Positions 43,477 to 51,363 of a stretch of 64,000 bases of DNA are shown here, piece by piece. This DNA comes from an uncultured Clostridia bacterium. Its GTDB lineage: Bacteria > Bacillota > Clostridia > Christensenellales > UBA3700. The stretch's first letter is position 1, and every line of letters starts with the position of its first letter. The stretch is from assembly GCA_937880755.1 (NCBI GenBank), contig CALGRX010000020.1:1-64000 (forward strand). Direction: 5' to 3'. The notes beneath the pieces are model-generated. The model had not been told where the DNA came from, did no database searches, and saw only the letters and a list, made by a program, of their open reading frames with translations. A program made the translations under genes and the position numbers.

Positions 43477-43542
43477 TATTTTGTCAATTATTTAGACGAT
43501 ATGGTGTTGGACGCATGTTCTCTTAGGATTAAGCCTATTCTC

Positions 43543-43942
43543 TTTTGACGGTGGAGATACAAGCAAGACAAGGAGAGTGAGGATTGTGTAAAGGAGCAGA
43601 CTATTATATTTTGACGGTGGAGATACGAGTTAGGCGAGGAGAACGAGGATTGGGCGACGGGAGCGTACTATTGTATTTTGACGGTGGAGATACAAGCAAG
43701 ACAAGGAGAGTGAGGATTGCGTAAGGGAGCAGACTATTATATTTTGACGGTGGAGATACGAGTTAGGCGAGGAGAACGATGATTGTGTAAGGGAGCATAC
43801 TATTGTATTTTGACGGTGGCGATACGAGTTAGGCGAGGAGAACGAGGATTGGGCGACAGGAGCGTACTATTGTATTTTGACGGTGGAGATGCGAGCAAGA
43901 CAAGGAGAGTGAGGATAGCGTGAGGGAGCATACTTGTTGTAT
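43543..43942. repeat. Six tandem 66-67 bp repeats (family 1)
   Basis: Units begin at 43543, 43609, 43676, 43742, 43808 and 43875, each with TTTTGACGGTGGAGATAC or a one-base variant on the plus strand. Two sub-types occur: A (next bases AAGCAAGACAAGGAGAG) in units 1, 3 and 6, and B (GAGTTAGGCGAGGAGAAC) in units 2, 4 and 5; unit 4 joins a B front to an A-like back. The period alternates 66 and 67, so the array is not a protein repeat. The plus strand is purine-rich. There are no unique spacers, which excludes CRISPR. Confidence 0.93.
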
Positions 43943-44128
43943 GTGACCGACACGCTACCGCAAACTCGACGCAGTATTGCGACGCATATCCGCCGTCAAA
44001 ACGTACGTGACCGACACGCTACCGCAAACTCGACGCAGTATTGCGACGCAGATATGCCGTCAAAACGTACGTGACCGAGCAAAAATCTCCGCTCGACGCA
44101 GTATTGCGACGCATATCCGCCGTCAAAA
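43943..44128. repeat. Three tandem 64-bp repeats (family 2), inverted relative to family 1
   Basis: Units begin at 43943, 44007 and 44071 with GTGACCGA on the plus strand and each ends CCGTCAAAA. Read on the minus strand every unit starts TTTTGACGGCGGATATGCG (the middle one varies), sharing the TTTTGACGG(C/T)GGA head with family 1 but in opposite orientation. Each contains TGCGTCG twice, 13 nt apart. The first minus-strand unit begins directly after the ymxH stop codon. The short ORFs across it are by-products of the repeat. Confidence 0.92.
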
Positions 44129-44383
44129 TTAACAAGGAGGTAAGCCGTCGTCCAGCTCCACCAAAATAGTATCCTCTCCAATCTTGACGATACACTTCCA
44201 AGGAATGAAAATACTGTCGTTGCCGGAGACGCATTTGATTATTTTTTTGTCACCCGGAACGACGAATCCCGTGATATGCCCGAGTTTATTGAAGCACATA
44301 TCAATAATTCTCCCTAGGCGTTTGCCGTCACACACGTTGACGACTTCCCTATTTTTTAGTTCGCAAAACGATAATTCTCCCAA
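44129..44383 (-). CDS. YlmC/YmxH family PRC-barrel sporulation protein
   Basis: An 84-residue PRC-barrel-like protein (GELSFCELKNREVVNVCDGKRLGRIIDMCFNKLGHITGFVVPG). The family lies next to sigG in Clostridia and is linked to sporulation, but its molecular role is unknown. The start is TTG, supported by GAGGG seven bases upstream; that ribosome-binding site is in the 3' arm of the sigG terminator hairpin. The tail beyond about residue 50 is longer than in the short Bacillus member. Confidence 0.85.
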   Translation of the reverse strand: MGELSFCELKNREVVNVCDGKRLGRIIDMCFNKLGHITGFVVPGDKKIIKCVSGNDSIFIPWKCIVKIGEDTILVELDDGLPPC

Positions 44384-44387
44384 AATT

Positions 44388-44415
44388 AATCCCTCACGCT
44401 ATTGTATGAGGGATT
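44388..44415 (-). terminator. Hairpin after sigG containing the ymxH ribosome-binding site
   Basis: Perfect 9-bp arms AATCCCTCA / TGAGGGATT with a 10-nt loop, then AATTTT on the minus strand and the TTG start of ymxH. The 3' arm carries GAGGG, the ymxH ribosome-binding site. It is terminator-like with a short T-run. Confidence 0.65.
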
Positions 44416-44428
44416 TGACGGCAATATG

Positions 44429-45196
44429 TTATTGACACAAGACTTTCATTTTGGATAAGGCGTTTTTTTCTAATCTACTGATTTGAGCTTGGGATATGCC
44501 CATTCCTCTAGATATTTCCACTTGCGTTTTGCCACCGTAATATCTAAGCAAAATGACTCGTCTTTCTTTGTCGGTCAGAGCGGAAAGCGCGTTTTTGACG
44601 CAAAACCTATCCGTCCACAATTCTTCAGACTGCGAGCTATCGCCTATTTGGTCGATGATAGAAGTATTGTCCTCGCCGTCGTTGTACACTTGTTCTTGCA
44701 AAGATATCGTATCGCTTACGGCGTCAAGGGCACAAACCACGTCTTTGAGAGGTACGTCAATCTCCTGAGCTACTTCCATCAGCGTTGGAATGCGAGCTTG
44801 ATTGGTCTCGATATTTTCTCGTGTTTTGAGGGCTTTGTAGGCTATATCTCTTAGAGAACGGCTGACCTTGATACCACTGCTTTCTTTGACAAAACGTCTA
44901 ATTTCGCCCACCACCATAGGCACGGCGTAGGTAGAAAACCTGACGTTGAATTTGCTATCAAATCCGTCAATCGCCTTCATCAATCCTACCATACCCACTT
45001 GAAAAAGGTCGTCGCTAGGCGCCTTGTTACCAAAGCGTTGAACAACCGACAAAACCAAGCGTATATTGCCGAGCACGAACTTTTCTTTTGCTTTTTCGTC
45101 GCCTGCTTTGATAGCTTGCAACAGTTGCATACTCTCTTCGTTGCTAAGTTTGGGCAAAGAAGAAGTGTTTAGACCACATATTTCTACTCTGTGCAT
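44429..45196 (-). CDS. sigG: RNA polymerase sporulation sigma factor SigG
   Basis: A 255-residue sigma factor without a pro-sequence. The N-terminus RVEICGLNTSSLPKLSNEE matches SigG (KVEICGVDTSKLPVL in Bacillus), with DDLFQVGMVGLMKAIDGFD (region 2), VSRSLRDIAYKAL (region 3) and TQVEISRGMGISQAQISRLEK (region 4). It is the late forespore sigma factor. It follows sigE as in Bacillus; an AAGGAGG ribosome-binding site precedes the ATG. Confidence 0.97.
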   Translation of the reverse strand: MHRVEICGLNTSSLPKLSNEESMQLLQAIKAGDEKAKEKFVLGNIRLVLSVVQRFGNKAPSDDLFQVGMVGLMKAIDGFDSKFNVRFSTYAVPMVVGEIRRFVKESSGIKVSRSLRDIAYKALKTRENIETNQARIPTLMEVAQEIDVPLKDVVCALDAVSDTISLQEQVYNDGEDNTSIIDQIGDSSQSEELWTDRFCVKNALSALTDKERRVILLRYYGGKTQVEISRGMGISQAQISRLEKNALSKMKVLCQ

Positions 45197-45274
45197 ATTT
45201 CCTCCTTATGTAGTAGCTATTATGCACGGAGTTTTATATTTGTTGTATATAGATTTTGGGTAAAATCCAAAAAA

Positions 45275-45973
45275 CTATACCATTTTTGATATTTCTTTTT
45301 TTAGTTTTCCCATAACTTTCTTTTCCAATCTCGATATGTAAGACTGCGATATGCCCATCATATCTGCTATTTCCTTTTGAGTCTTTTTTTGAGTGCCGAG
45401 TATACCGAAACGCATCTTGATAATTTGTCTTTCTCTAGGCGTCAGTACGTCTAGCGACTTACGCAAGATATCTCTATCCGCCTCTTGGTCGACGTTGTGG
45501 GATACTACGTCGCTATCGGTGCCTAGCACGTCGCTGAGCAAAAGCGTGTTGCCGTCCCAATCCACGTTGAGCGGTTCGTCGAGCGAAACGTCACCTCTCG
45601 ACTTGACCGTTTTGCGTAAGTACATAAGGATTTCGTTTTCGATACATCTGCTTGCGTAGGTTGCCAGCTTGATTTGCTTGTCCATCTTAAAGCTGTTGAC
45701 GGCTTTAATTAGTCCTATCGTGCCCACCGATATCAAGTCTTCGATATCTATGCCCGTATTATCGAACTTTTTTGCAATATAAATGACTAGTCTTAGATTA
45801 TGTTCGATGAGTTTTTTTCTCGCTTCCTCATCGCCTTTCATCAACTTTTCGACAGTTCTCGTTTCTTCTTCACTATCTAGCGGATTGGGCAAGACCTCTC
45901 CCGTGCCTATGTAGTCAACGTGATTGTCCAAGCCGAAAATTCCTAGCACCCAATACAAAAATTTTTTGAGCAT
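45275..45973 (-). CDS. sigE: RNA polymerase sporulation sigma factor SigE (pro-protein)
   Basis: The 232-residue early mother-cell sigma factor. The N-terminal pro-sequence MLKKFLYWVLGIFGLDNH is amphipathic and ends before VDYIGTGEVLPNPL, where SpoIIGA cleaves in the family. Region 2 shows DLISVGTIGLIKAVNSF and ATYASRCIENEILMYLRK; region 4 ends QKEIADMMGISQSYISRLEKK. It begins 8 nt after spoIIGA with a GGAGGG ribosome-binding site, so protease and substrate are made together. Confidence 0.97.
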   Translation of the reverse strand: MLKKFLYWVLGIFGLDNHVDYIGTGEVLPNPLDSEEETRTVEKLMKGDEEARKKLIEHNLRLVIYIAKKFDNTGIDIEDLISVGTIGLIKAVNSFKMDKQIKLATYASRCIENEILMYLRKTVKSRGDVSLDEPLNVDWDGNTLLLSDVLGTDSDVVSHNVDQEADRDILRKSLDVLTPRERQIIKMRFGILGTQKKTQKEIADMMGISQSYISRLEKKVMGKLKKEISKMV

Positions 45974-45981
45974 AATCCCTC

Positions 45982-46749
45982 CTATATCTCGCTATGTAAC
46001 AGCATTCCGTACTCACCCAATGGCGTTTTACTCACCCCCACGACCACGTTGCGATATCTTTTGCCACTATCTAGCATTATCATTTGGTCAAGTTCTCTTA
46101 ATTCGATCTCGCATTTGCCGTTGACGGTATTGACTTTCATAGACATTTTACGCGCATTGTCGTCTTGATATAACTGCCGATATACCTCATTGTCAATCAT
46201 CATTACCGGACGATAATCGTGATAATACAGTCTATTGCCACTATCCCAAAACGCCGTCGTCGTCAATTTTACGTCGCCTTTTACAAGCAAAACCTCACAA
46301 GATAGACTTTTTTTTCGCCGAGCGAGCACTATACGCTTCCAAATTATCCTTGACGAGCACAAGACGAATATCATTCCGATTCCGACGAAGAGCGAAACGT
46401 ATCCGCTACTATCGAATATAGACGTGCCGAATATATAACTACTTCCAAACGCTATTCCACCAAGCAAAAAAGTGATAGCAAAAAACACTACAACCGCCGA
46501 AAAATAATTAGCAACGCCGTTGTATCTCGCCCCGACTGCTACCATAACGAGCGCAAGTAATATTTTGACTACCCACACCCCGTTCCACTCGATATAAGGA
46601 TAGACGACGGCAAAAATTGCTCCTATTAGCGAGCCTAAGCATACTCTTACAATGCTGACTTTGCATTTGACCAACATATCGGTAAGAGCAAGAATAAAGC
46701 CACCGATAAACAAATTGACGAGCAAAATTACCTCAACGTACACTTGCAT
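45982..46749 (-). CDS. spoIIGA: Sporulation aspartyl protease SpoIIGA (pro-SigE processing)
   Basis: A 255-residue protein with five hydrophobic segments in the first half and an aspartic-protease domain in the second. The catalytic motif is DSGN (in FWDSGNRLY), as in Bacillus. It cleaves pro-SigE at the septum when SpoIIR signals. The start at 46749 is fixed by the N-terminus MQVYVEVILLVNL, which aligns with MKIYLDVIWLLNF. There is no Shine-Dalgarno; TATAAT stands six bases before the ATG. Confidence 0.93.
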   Translation of the reverse strand: MQVYVEVILLVNLFIGGFILALTDMLVKCKVSIVRVCLGSLIGAIFAVVYPYIEWNGVWVVKILLALVMVAVGARYNGVANYFSAVVVFFAITFLLGGIAFGSSYIFGTSIFDSSGYVSLFVGIGMIFVLCSSRIIWKRIVLARRKKSLSCEVLLVKGDVKLTTTAFWDSGNRLYYHDYRPVMMIDNEVYRQLYQDDNARKMSMKVNTVNGKCEIELRELDQMIMLDSGKRYRNVVVGVSKTPLGEYGMLLHSEI

Positions 46750-46755
46750 AGACGT

Positions 46756-46761
46756 ATTATA
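46756..46761 (-). promoter_or_regulatory. Predicted -10 of a leaderless spoIIGA transcript
   Basis: Minus strand TATAAT, then six bases and ATG. No good -35 is seen at 16-18 bp, which is usual for Spo0A-activated spoIIG promoters. TTGTCGGA, one base off a Spo0A-box-like sequence, lies in the loop of the adjacent terminator on the plus strand; this may be chance. Confidence 0.5.
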
Positions 46762-46773
46762 CTGCCGTACAGT

Positions 46774-46806
46774 CAAAAAAAACTTCCGTCCTTGTCGGAC
46801 GGAAGT
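46774..46806 (-). terminator. Intrinsic terminator of the ftsA-ftsZ unit
   Basis: Perfect 10-bp arms ACTTCCGTCC / GGACGGAAGT (46797-46806 and 46782-46791), 5-nt loop, eight T on the minus strand; about 30 nt past the ftsZ stop. It isolates spoIIGA-sigE from division genes. Confidence 0.95.
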
Positions 46807-46836
46807 AATATTTTGTAAAAAATCGCATTGAGACAA

Positions 46837-48099
46837 TCAGTCGCGTTTTTGAAGTCTTCTCAAAAAAGAAGGACCTCTAAAACCGCCGTTGTCGTTTTTG
46901 TCGCTGCCGTTGTCCTCTACAGGTTGATTAGGCGCAACGTGTCTAGGCGGAATATAAGTAGGTGTTGGTGGCGTATAAGTATTGTTGTCGTAACCCAAAG
47001 GCTTTGGAACGTAACCCTCTTGAGGTTGCTCCATACTTGCGCCAACGGGGCGAGAGGGTTGCTCACCAAAAAATCTTCTTTGGAACTCATCGTTAGAAAT
47101 AGTCGTGGATTGAGTTTTTGGTGTAGATTTGACCTCTATTGGCTCAGGCTCGAAGCCCGTGGCAATTAGGGTAACTTGAATTTTGTCGCCCATATTTTCG
47201 TCAATATCGGCGCCGAAAATAATGTTGGCGTCTTCGCCTACCGCAGTCTTTACTTGGTCGCACGCTGTGCTTACGTCGTTAAGTTTGAGCGTAGTACCGC
47301 CCTTGACGTTGACGATAATGCCCGTTGCACCCGCTATATTGGTGTCAAGTATAGGACTCATAACGGCTTGCTTGACCGCGTTGACGGCTTTGTCAGGACC
47401 TTCTGCCACGCCGATACCCATATGAGCCATACCCTTCATTTTCATAATAGAACGCACGTCGGCAAAGTCGAGATTGATAAGCGCAGGCTTGACGATAAGG
47501 TCACTGATACCTTGTATAGCCTTGCGCAAAACCTCGTCGGCTTCGATAAAGGCGTCCAACATATTGGTGTCTTGACTGAGCACTTCGAGCAGTTTTTGGT
47601 TAGGAACGACAAGCAATGTATCCACGTAGTTGCGAAGATTGTTGATACCCTCAATCGCGTTTTTCATTCTGCGAGTATTCTCAAACTTAAAAGGCGTCGT
47701 AACGACTGCAACGGTAAGAATACCCATTTCGTTAGCGATGCTGGCAATGACGGGACAAGCGCCGGTACCTGTGCCACCACCCATACCTGCCGTAATGAAT
47801 AGCATATCAACGCCTTCGAGTTCTTGTCTTATCAAATCTCTCGACTCGTCGGCAGCTTTGGCGCCAATCTTAGGGTCGGCACCCGCACCGAAGCCGTGAG
47901 TAAGTTTTTCGCCTATTTGAATAGTCTTTTTTGCATTAGATAGGCGAAGAATTTGTTTGTCTGTGTTGATAGACACGAATTCCGCGCTTTGAATCCCTGC
48001 GTCAACCATTCTGTTGACGGCGTTGTTACCACCGCCACCTACCCCAAATACTTTGATTTTGACAACGGAATTTTCGTAAGAATAAACGGAATCATCCAT
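46837..48099 (-). CDS. ftsZ: Cell division protein FtsZ
   Basis: The 420-residue tubulin homologue forms the Z ring. GTP-binding motifs are GVGGGGNNAVNRM, GMGGGTGTGACPVIA and the T7 loop NLDFADVRSIM. A Pro/Gln/Asn-rich linker follows and the C-terminal peptide is GPSFLRRLQKRD, the FtsA/SepF docking site. The start at 48099 has GGAGG at 9 nt; the ATG at 48123 would place that ribosome-binding site inside the gene. Confidence 0.98.
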   Translation of the reverse strand: MDDSVYSYENSVVKIKVFGVGGGGNNAVNRMVDAGIQSAEFVSINTDKQILRLSNAKKTIQIGEKLTHGFGAGADPKIGAKAADESRDLIRQELEGVDMLFITAGMGGGTGTGACPVIASIANEMGILTVAVVTTPFKFENTRRMKNAIEGINNLRNYVDTLLVVPNQKLLEVLSQDTNMLDAFIEADEVLRKAIQGISDLIVKPALINLDFADVRSIMKMKGMAHMGIGVAEGPDKAVNAVKQAVMSPILDTNIAGATGIIVNVKGGTTLKLNDVSTACDQVKTAVGEDANIIFGADIDENMGDKIQVTLIATGFEPEPIEVKSTPKTQSTTISNDEFQRRFFGEQPSRPVGASMEQPQEGYVPKPLGYDNNTYTPPTPTYIPPRHVAPNQPVEDNGSDKNDNGGFRGPSFLRRLQKRD

Positions 48100-48115
48100 A
48101 AAACTAAACCTCCCT

Positions 48116-49258
48116 TCAACCAAAGATTTTTTTCCAAATACTTTGGGAACTGTATATTTCCGACGCTACGTCGAGCATAGCGATAGTCGAAGAATATTTT
48201 GCTTGATTGTATTGCGGCAGGTCAGCCGTCAATACTTCTATAGGCATATCTATACACCTATTGAGATAGTCGATTGCCCCTCTAATCGAAGTGAGCGAAC
48301 CACCCGTAAGATACAACGGCGCGTCCTTGGCTAGCGGTTTGTCCATCACTTGCAGTTGTCCCGTTATCCAATCGCCAAAGGTCTTGAGTCTGTTGTAGAC
48401 TATCTCGTTGACGTCGCGCGCGCCGAAAGCTAACGTTTCTCCACCCGACCTTATCGTATAAACAGCGTCGTCGTCAGGGTCTTGGTTGAGATTGATTTTG
48501 CCAAAAAATTCGTACGCGTCGTCAAAGTCTACCCCCATTGAGTAAGCTAGGTCGTCGGCAATATTGCCGCCACCCACGCCTATGGACGAAAGATAGCTTA
48601 GCCCGTCGCCCTTGACGTAGCCAAAGGATGCATTGACAAAACCTACGTCCACCAATACAGCACCTTTGACGCGCTCTCGTTGTGGTATGAGCTGGTTGGC
48701 TATTGCGTGCATTCCGCCCACGTAGTTGACTTTGGAAAAACCACACACGCTCAAAACGCAGTCCATTTTGTCAATAAACTCTTGCATACAATAGGTATAA
48801 CTGAGGTTAGCTCTTAAGCTAGTTGCTCGCATACCTATAGGCGAAAGCGTAGACCGAGTATTGTTGACTACGTAATCGTTGGCTGAGGAATTGATAACTA
48901 CGCTACGACGGTCTTTGTTGAAGATATTGCCCTCTTGGTGCATTCGGTCAACCATCTGTCTGGTCACGGTTATTTCTTTGGCAAATACCGAATAGGTAGA
49001 ATTGTTCTCAACTCTCAAAAACTCGGTCGGCACTCCAACGAATATCGTATCGGGCTTGCCTTGGTAGCCACTATTGGCAACGACTTGCTTGACGTCGTCG
49101 ACCAATCTGTCGGGCTCGACGAATTGTTTGCCGTAATAACCGCTATATCTTAGGTCGGCAAAATTTTTGATAACGAACACCCCGCTAGAAGTCTTATATC
49201 CAACGGCAAACGTCAGTTTACCCGAGCCTATATCCAATACGACCACGTTTCTATCCAT
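48116..49258 (-). CDS. ftsA: Cell division protein FtsA (divergent)
   Basis: A 380-residue actin-fold ATPase. Phosphate-1 motif is VVLDIGSGKLTFAVG, the second phosphate loop LVDVGFVNASFGYV, and adenosine-binding LTGGSLTSIRG. SHS2/1C-like sequence lies around 85-165. A short C-terminal tail SIWKKIFG could be the membrane-targeting amphipathic helix. It sits immediately before ftsZ. Sequence is more divergent than the neighbours. No Shine-Dalgarno; a full SigA promoter ends six bases before the ATG. Confidence 0.9.
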   Translation of the reverse strand: MDRNVVVLDIGSGKLTFAVGYKTSSGVFVIKNFADLRYSGYYGKQFVEPDRLVDDVKQVVANSGYQGKPDTIFVGVPTEFLRVENNSTYSVFAKEITVTRQMVDRMHQEGNIFNKDRRSVVINSSANDYVVNNTRSTLSPIGMRATSLRANLSYTYCMQEFIDKMDCVLSVCGFSKVNYVGGMHAIANQLIPQRERVKGAVLVDVGFVNASFGYVKGDGLSYLSSIGVGGGNIADDLAYSMGVDFDDAYEFFGKINLNQDPDDDAVYTIRSGGETLAFGARDVNEIVYNRLKTFGDWITGQLQVMDKPLAKDAPLYLTGGSLTSIRGAIDYLNRCIDMPIEVLTADLPQYNQAKYSSTIAMLDVASEIYSSQSIWKKIFG

Positions 49259-49264
49259 AAAAGT

Positions 49265-49293
49265 ATTATATATTATAAAGAATTATTAGTCAA
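49265..49293 (-). promoter_or_regulatory. Predicted leaderless SigA promoter of ftsA-ftsZ
   Basis: Minus strand TTGACT (49288-49293), 17-bp spacer, perfect TATAAT (49265-49270), six bases, ATG. Hexamers and spacing are near ideal, so the start site should coincide with the ATG. Confidence 0.75.
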
Positions 49294-49362
49294 GATATTA
49301 TAAAAAAATATTGGAACGTCTAGTTATTTGCTATACAATCCAAAATACGTAATACGATATGC

Positions 49363-50091
49363 TCACAAATAGCTTGAGTATCTAAAACCGCTATCGGAGA
49401 GGTATATATATCCCGACGACTTTTGAGCGTCACTAGTCGCGTTGAGATAATAATTGTAGCATTGTTTGAGTATCTTGCCGATATTGTCGCTGGAGTTGAG
49501 CCTAAAAATTACGCCCGTATTGGTAGTCAAATCGACGTAGGTTGCGCCCACTTGCATATTGGTAAAAAACGCACCGAACCTAGCCCCTACGAACGACACT
49601 GCTTCCGCCGCCCTTATCATAACTACGAGTTTGTCGTTGTCCAAAAACTGACCTACGCCAACGTTAGATAGGTCTATACCTCCTGCCAAACACAAAAATC
49701 TACCATCTATATCTTCCACGTTGTCGATACGCTTGAGATCTCTGTCTAGCACGGCGTATCCTCCCTCGGTTGCTACGGCAAATATGCCAATGCGACCCGT
49801 CATATTGATGACGACTTTGTTGGGTGATTTGCGCTCAATCATCACAACTTTTAGAGTTGGATTTTTGGTTTCTATATACTCGCTAGCCTTTTCTTCGCTT
49901 AGGGCAAAGATAGAAGAATACTTGGTAATTTGGCTGTCATTGACGATAGAAGCCTTTTGCTCGTCCGTCAAAGTCAAATCCGACGTAGTCTCTACTTGTA
50001 CGTCGCCAATAATGAATATAACGCAAGACAAAACAACCAGCAGTACCACGACTGCAAGAGAGATAAAAATTATCGTCAATCTTTTGTTCAT
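49363..50091 (-). CDS. ftsQ: Cell division protein FtsQ/DivIB
   Basis: A 242-residue single-pass protein: transmembrane helix at about 6-28, a POTRA-like domain (about 45-115, ITKYSSIFALSEEKASEYIETKNPTLKVVMIERKSPNKVVINM), and a beta-rich FtsQ domain. It belongs to the divisome FtsQLB subcomplex. Its position before ftsA supports the call; the sequence itself is weakly conserved. Confidence 0.82.
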   Translation of the reverse strand: MNKRLTIIFISLAVVVLLVVLSCVIFIIGDVQVETTSDLTLTDEQKASIVNDSQITKYSSIFALSEEKASEYIETKNPTLKVVMIERKSPNKVVINMTGRIGIFAVATEGGYAVLDRDLKRIDNVEDIDGRFLCLAGGIDLSNVGVGQFLDNDKLVVMIRAAEAVSFVGARFGAFFTNMQVGATYVDLTTNTGVIFRLNSSDNIGKILKQCYNYYLNATSDAQKSSGYIYLSDSGFRYSSYL

Positions 50092-50100
50092 TGTATACCT

Positions 50101-51351
50101 CTATATCCGCTTTATGTCAGCACCCAAACTCGAAAGAATGGTTGCCATATCCTCGTATCCTCTGTCTATGTGATATATGTCTTCCACTATCGTCGTGCCC
50201 TTTGCAACCAGCCCCGCAAGCACCAACGCAGCCCCGCCTCTTAGGTCGCACGCCTTGACGGTAGCACCCTTTAGGCTACTTACGCCGTCAACGATTGCGC
50301 GGTTGCCTTGAATATCGACGTGCGCGCCCATAAGTCTAAGCTGCCCGGCGACCTTAAATCTATCCTCAAATAGATTTTCTATTATCTCGCCTCTACCTCT
50401 ACCCACAGTCATCATAGCTAGGTACTGCGACTGTAAATCGGTAGGGAAGTCGGGATAGTAGCCCGTAGATATCGAAGGGAGATTGGATAGCTCGTTGTCG
50501 CAATACAAGGTTATTTTATCATCTTTGTACGTTATATTGCAACTATTATTGGCAAGTTTTGACGTCAGCGCTTCCAAATGTTGCCATCTCACGTTGTCGA
50601 GCGTTATCTCTCCCTTGCACATTGCCGTTGCTATCAGATAAGTTCCGGCTACAATTCTATCGGGCAAAACCGTGTAGTCTACGCCGTGCAAGCGCTCAAC
50701 GCCCTCTATCACGGCTCTACCCTCCTCGACTCCGCTCACCTTAGCTCCCATTGCCACGAGCATATTTTGCAAATCAACTATCTCAGGCTCTTTGGCGCAG
50801 TTGTCTATAACCGTCTTTCCTTGCAAAAAGACGCTAGCCATTATGAGATTTTCCGTTGCCCCCACGCTAGGAATTTTGAGACGCATATATCCGCTGTGAG
50901 CGTGAGTTGCGTCACATTCCAAAGCGTCTTGAGTTTCGACTATCTCCACGCCGAGCTTCCTCAGTCCGTCTATATGTATGTCGATTGGTCTAAGACCTAT
51001 GTTGCAACCGCCCGGATAGGCGATTTTTGCTCTCTTACATCTACTTAGCATCGCTCCAAGCAAAAAGACCGACGACCTAATCTTCTTAGCCGTATTATTC
51101 TCAATCTCCGCGCTATCTAGCGTACTACTGTCTATCGTAATCGCCATATTGTCAAAGCTACACTTGCAGCCAAGTCCACCGAGAATTGATAGCATATTAA
51201 CAATGTCGCTGATGTCGGGACAATCTCTCAAAGTTACCTTGTCTTGAGTAAGAATACTTGCTGACAACAAAGCAAGCGCGCTGTTTTTTGCGCCCTTAAT
51301 TCTTACACTGCCTTGTAGACTATTGCCACCAACTATCACGTAACGAGCCAT
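50101..51351 (-). CDS. murA: UDP-N-acetylglucosamine 1-carboxyvinyltransferase MurA
   Basis: The 416-residue enzyme catalyses the first committed step of peptidoglycan synthesis. N-terminus SLQGSVRIKGAKNSALALLSAS with the KNS motif; active-site Cys in YPGGCNIGLRPIDIHIDGL; C-terminal FPTDLQSQYLAMM and DLRGGAALVLAGL. The Cys (rather than Asp) predicts sensitivity to fosfomycin. GAGGTG ribosome-binding site. Confidence 0.97.
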   Translation of the reverse strand: MARYVIVGGNSLQGSVRIKGAKNSALALLSASILTQDKVTLRDCPDISDIVNMLSILGGLGCKCSFDNMAITIDSSTLDSAEIENNTAKKIRSSVFLLGAMLSRCKRAKIAYPGGCNIGLRPIDIHIDGLRKLGVEIVETQDALECDATHAHSGYMRLKIPSVGATENLIMASVFLQGKTVIDNCAKEPEIVDLQNMLVAMGAKVSGVEEGRAVIEGVERLHGVDYTVLPDRIVAGTYLIATAMCKGEITLDNVRWQHLEALTSKLANNSCNITYKDDKITLYCDNELSNLPSISTGYYPDFPTDLQSQYLAMMTVGRGRGEIIENLFEDRFKVAGQLRLMGAHVDIQGNRAIVDGVSSLKGATVKACDLRGGAALVLAGLVAKGTTIVEDIYHIDRGYEDMATILSSLGADIKRI

Positions 51352-51363
51352 ATCACCTCAAAA

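Noticed and set aside
43543..44128. Possible CRISPR array
   Set aside because: Repeats are contiguous with no unique spacers, unit length is 64-67 bp, and no cas genes are in the window.
43996..44234. Short minus-strand ORFs with repeated SQYCVE-like peptides
   Set aside because: They are translations of the 64-bp repeats, have no ribosome-binding site, and the repeat period is not a multiple of three.
45197..45274. SigF/SigG-type promoter before sigG
   Set aside because: GGTATA and TGCATA occur, but no acceptable -10 lies at the right distance; the best one would overlap the ribosome-binding site.
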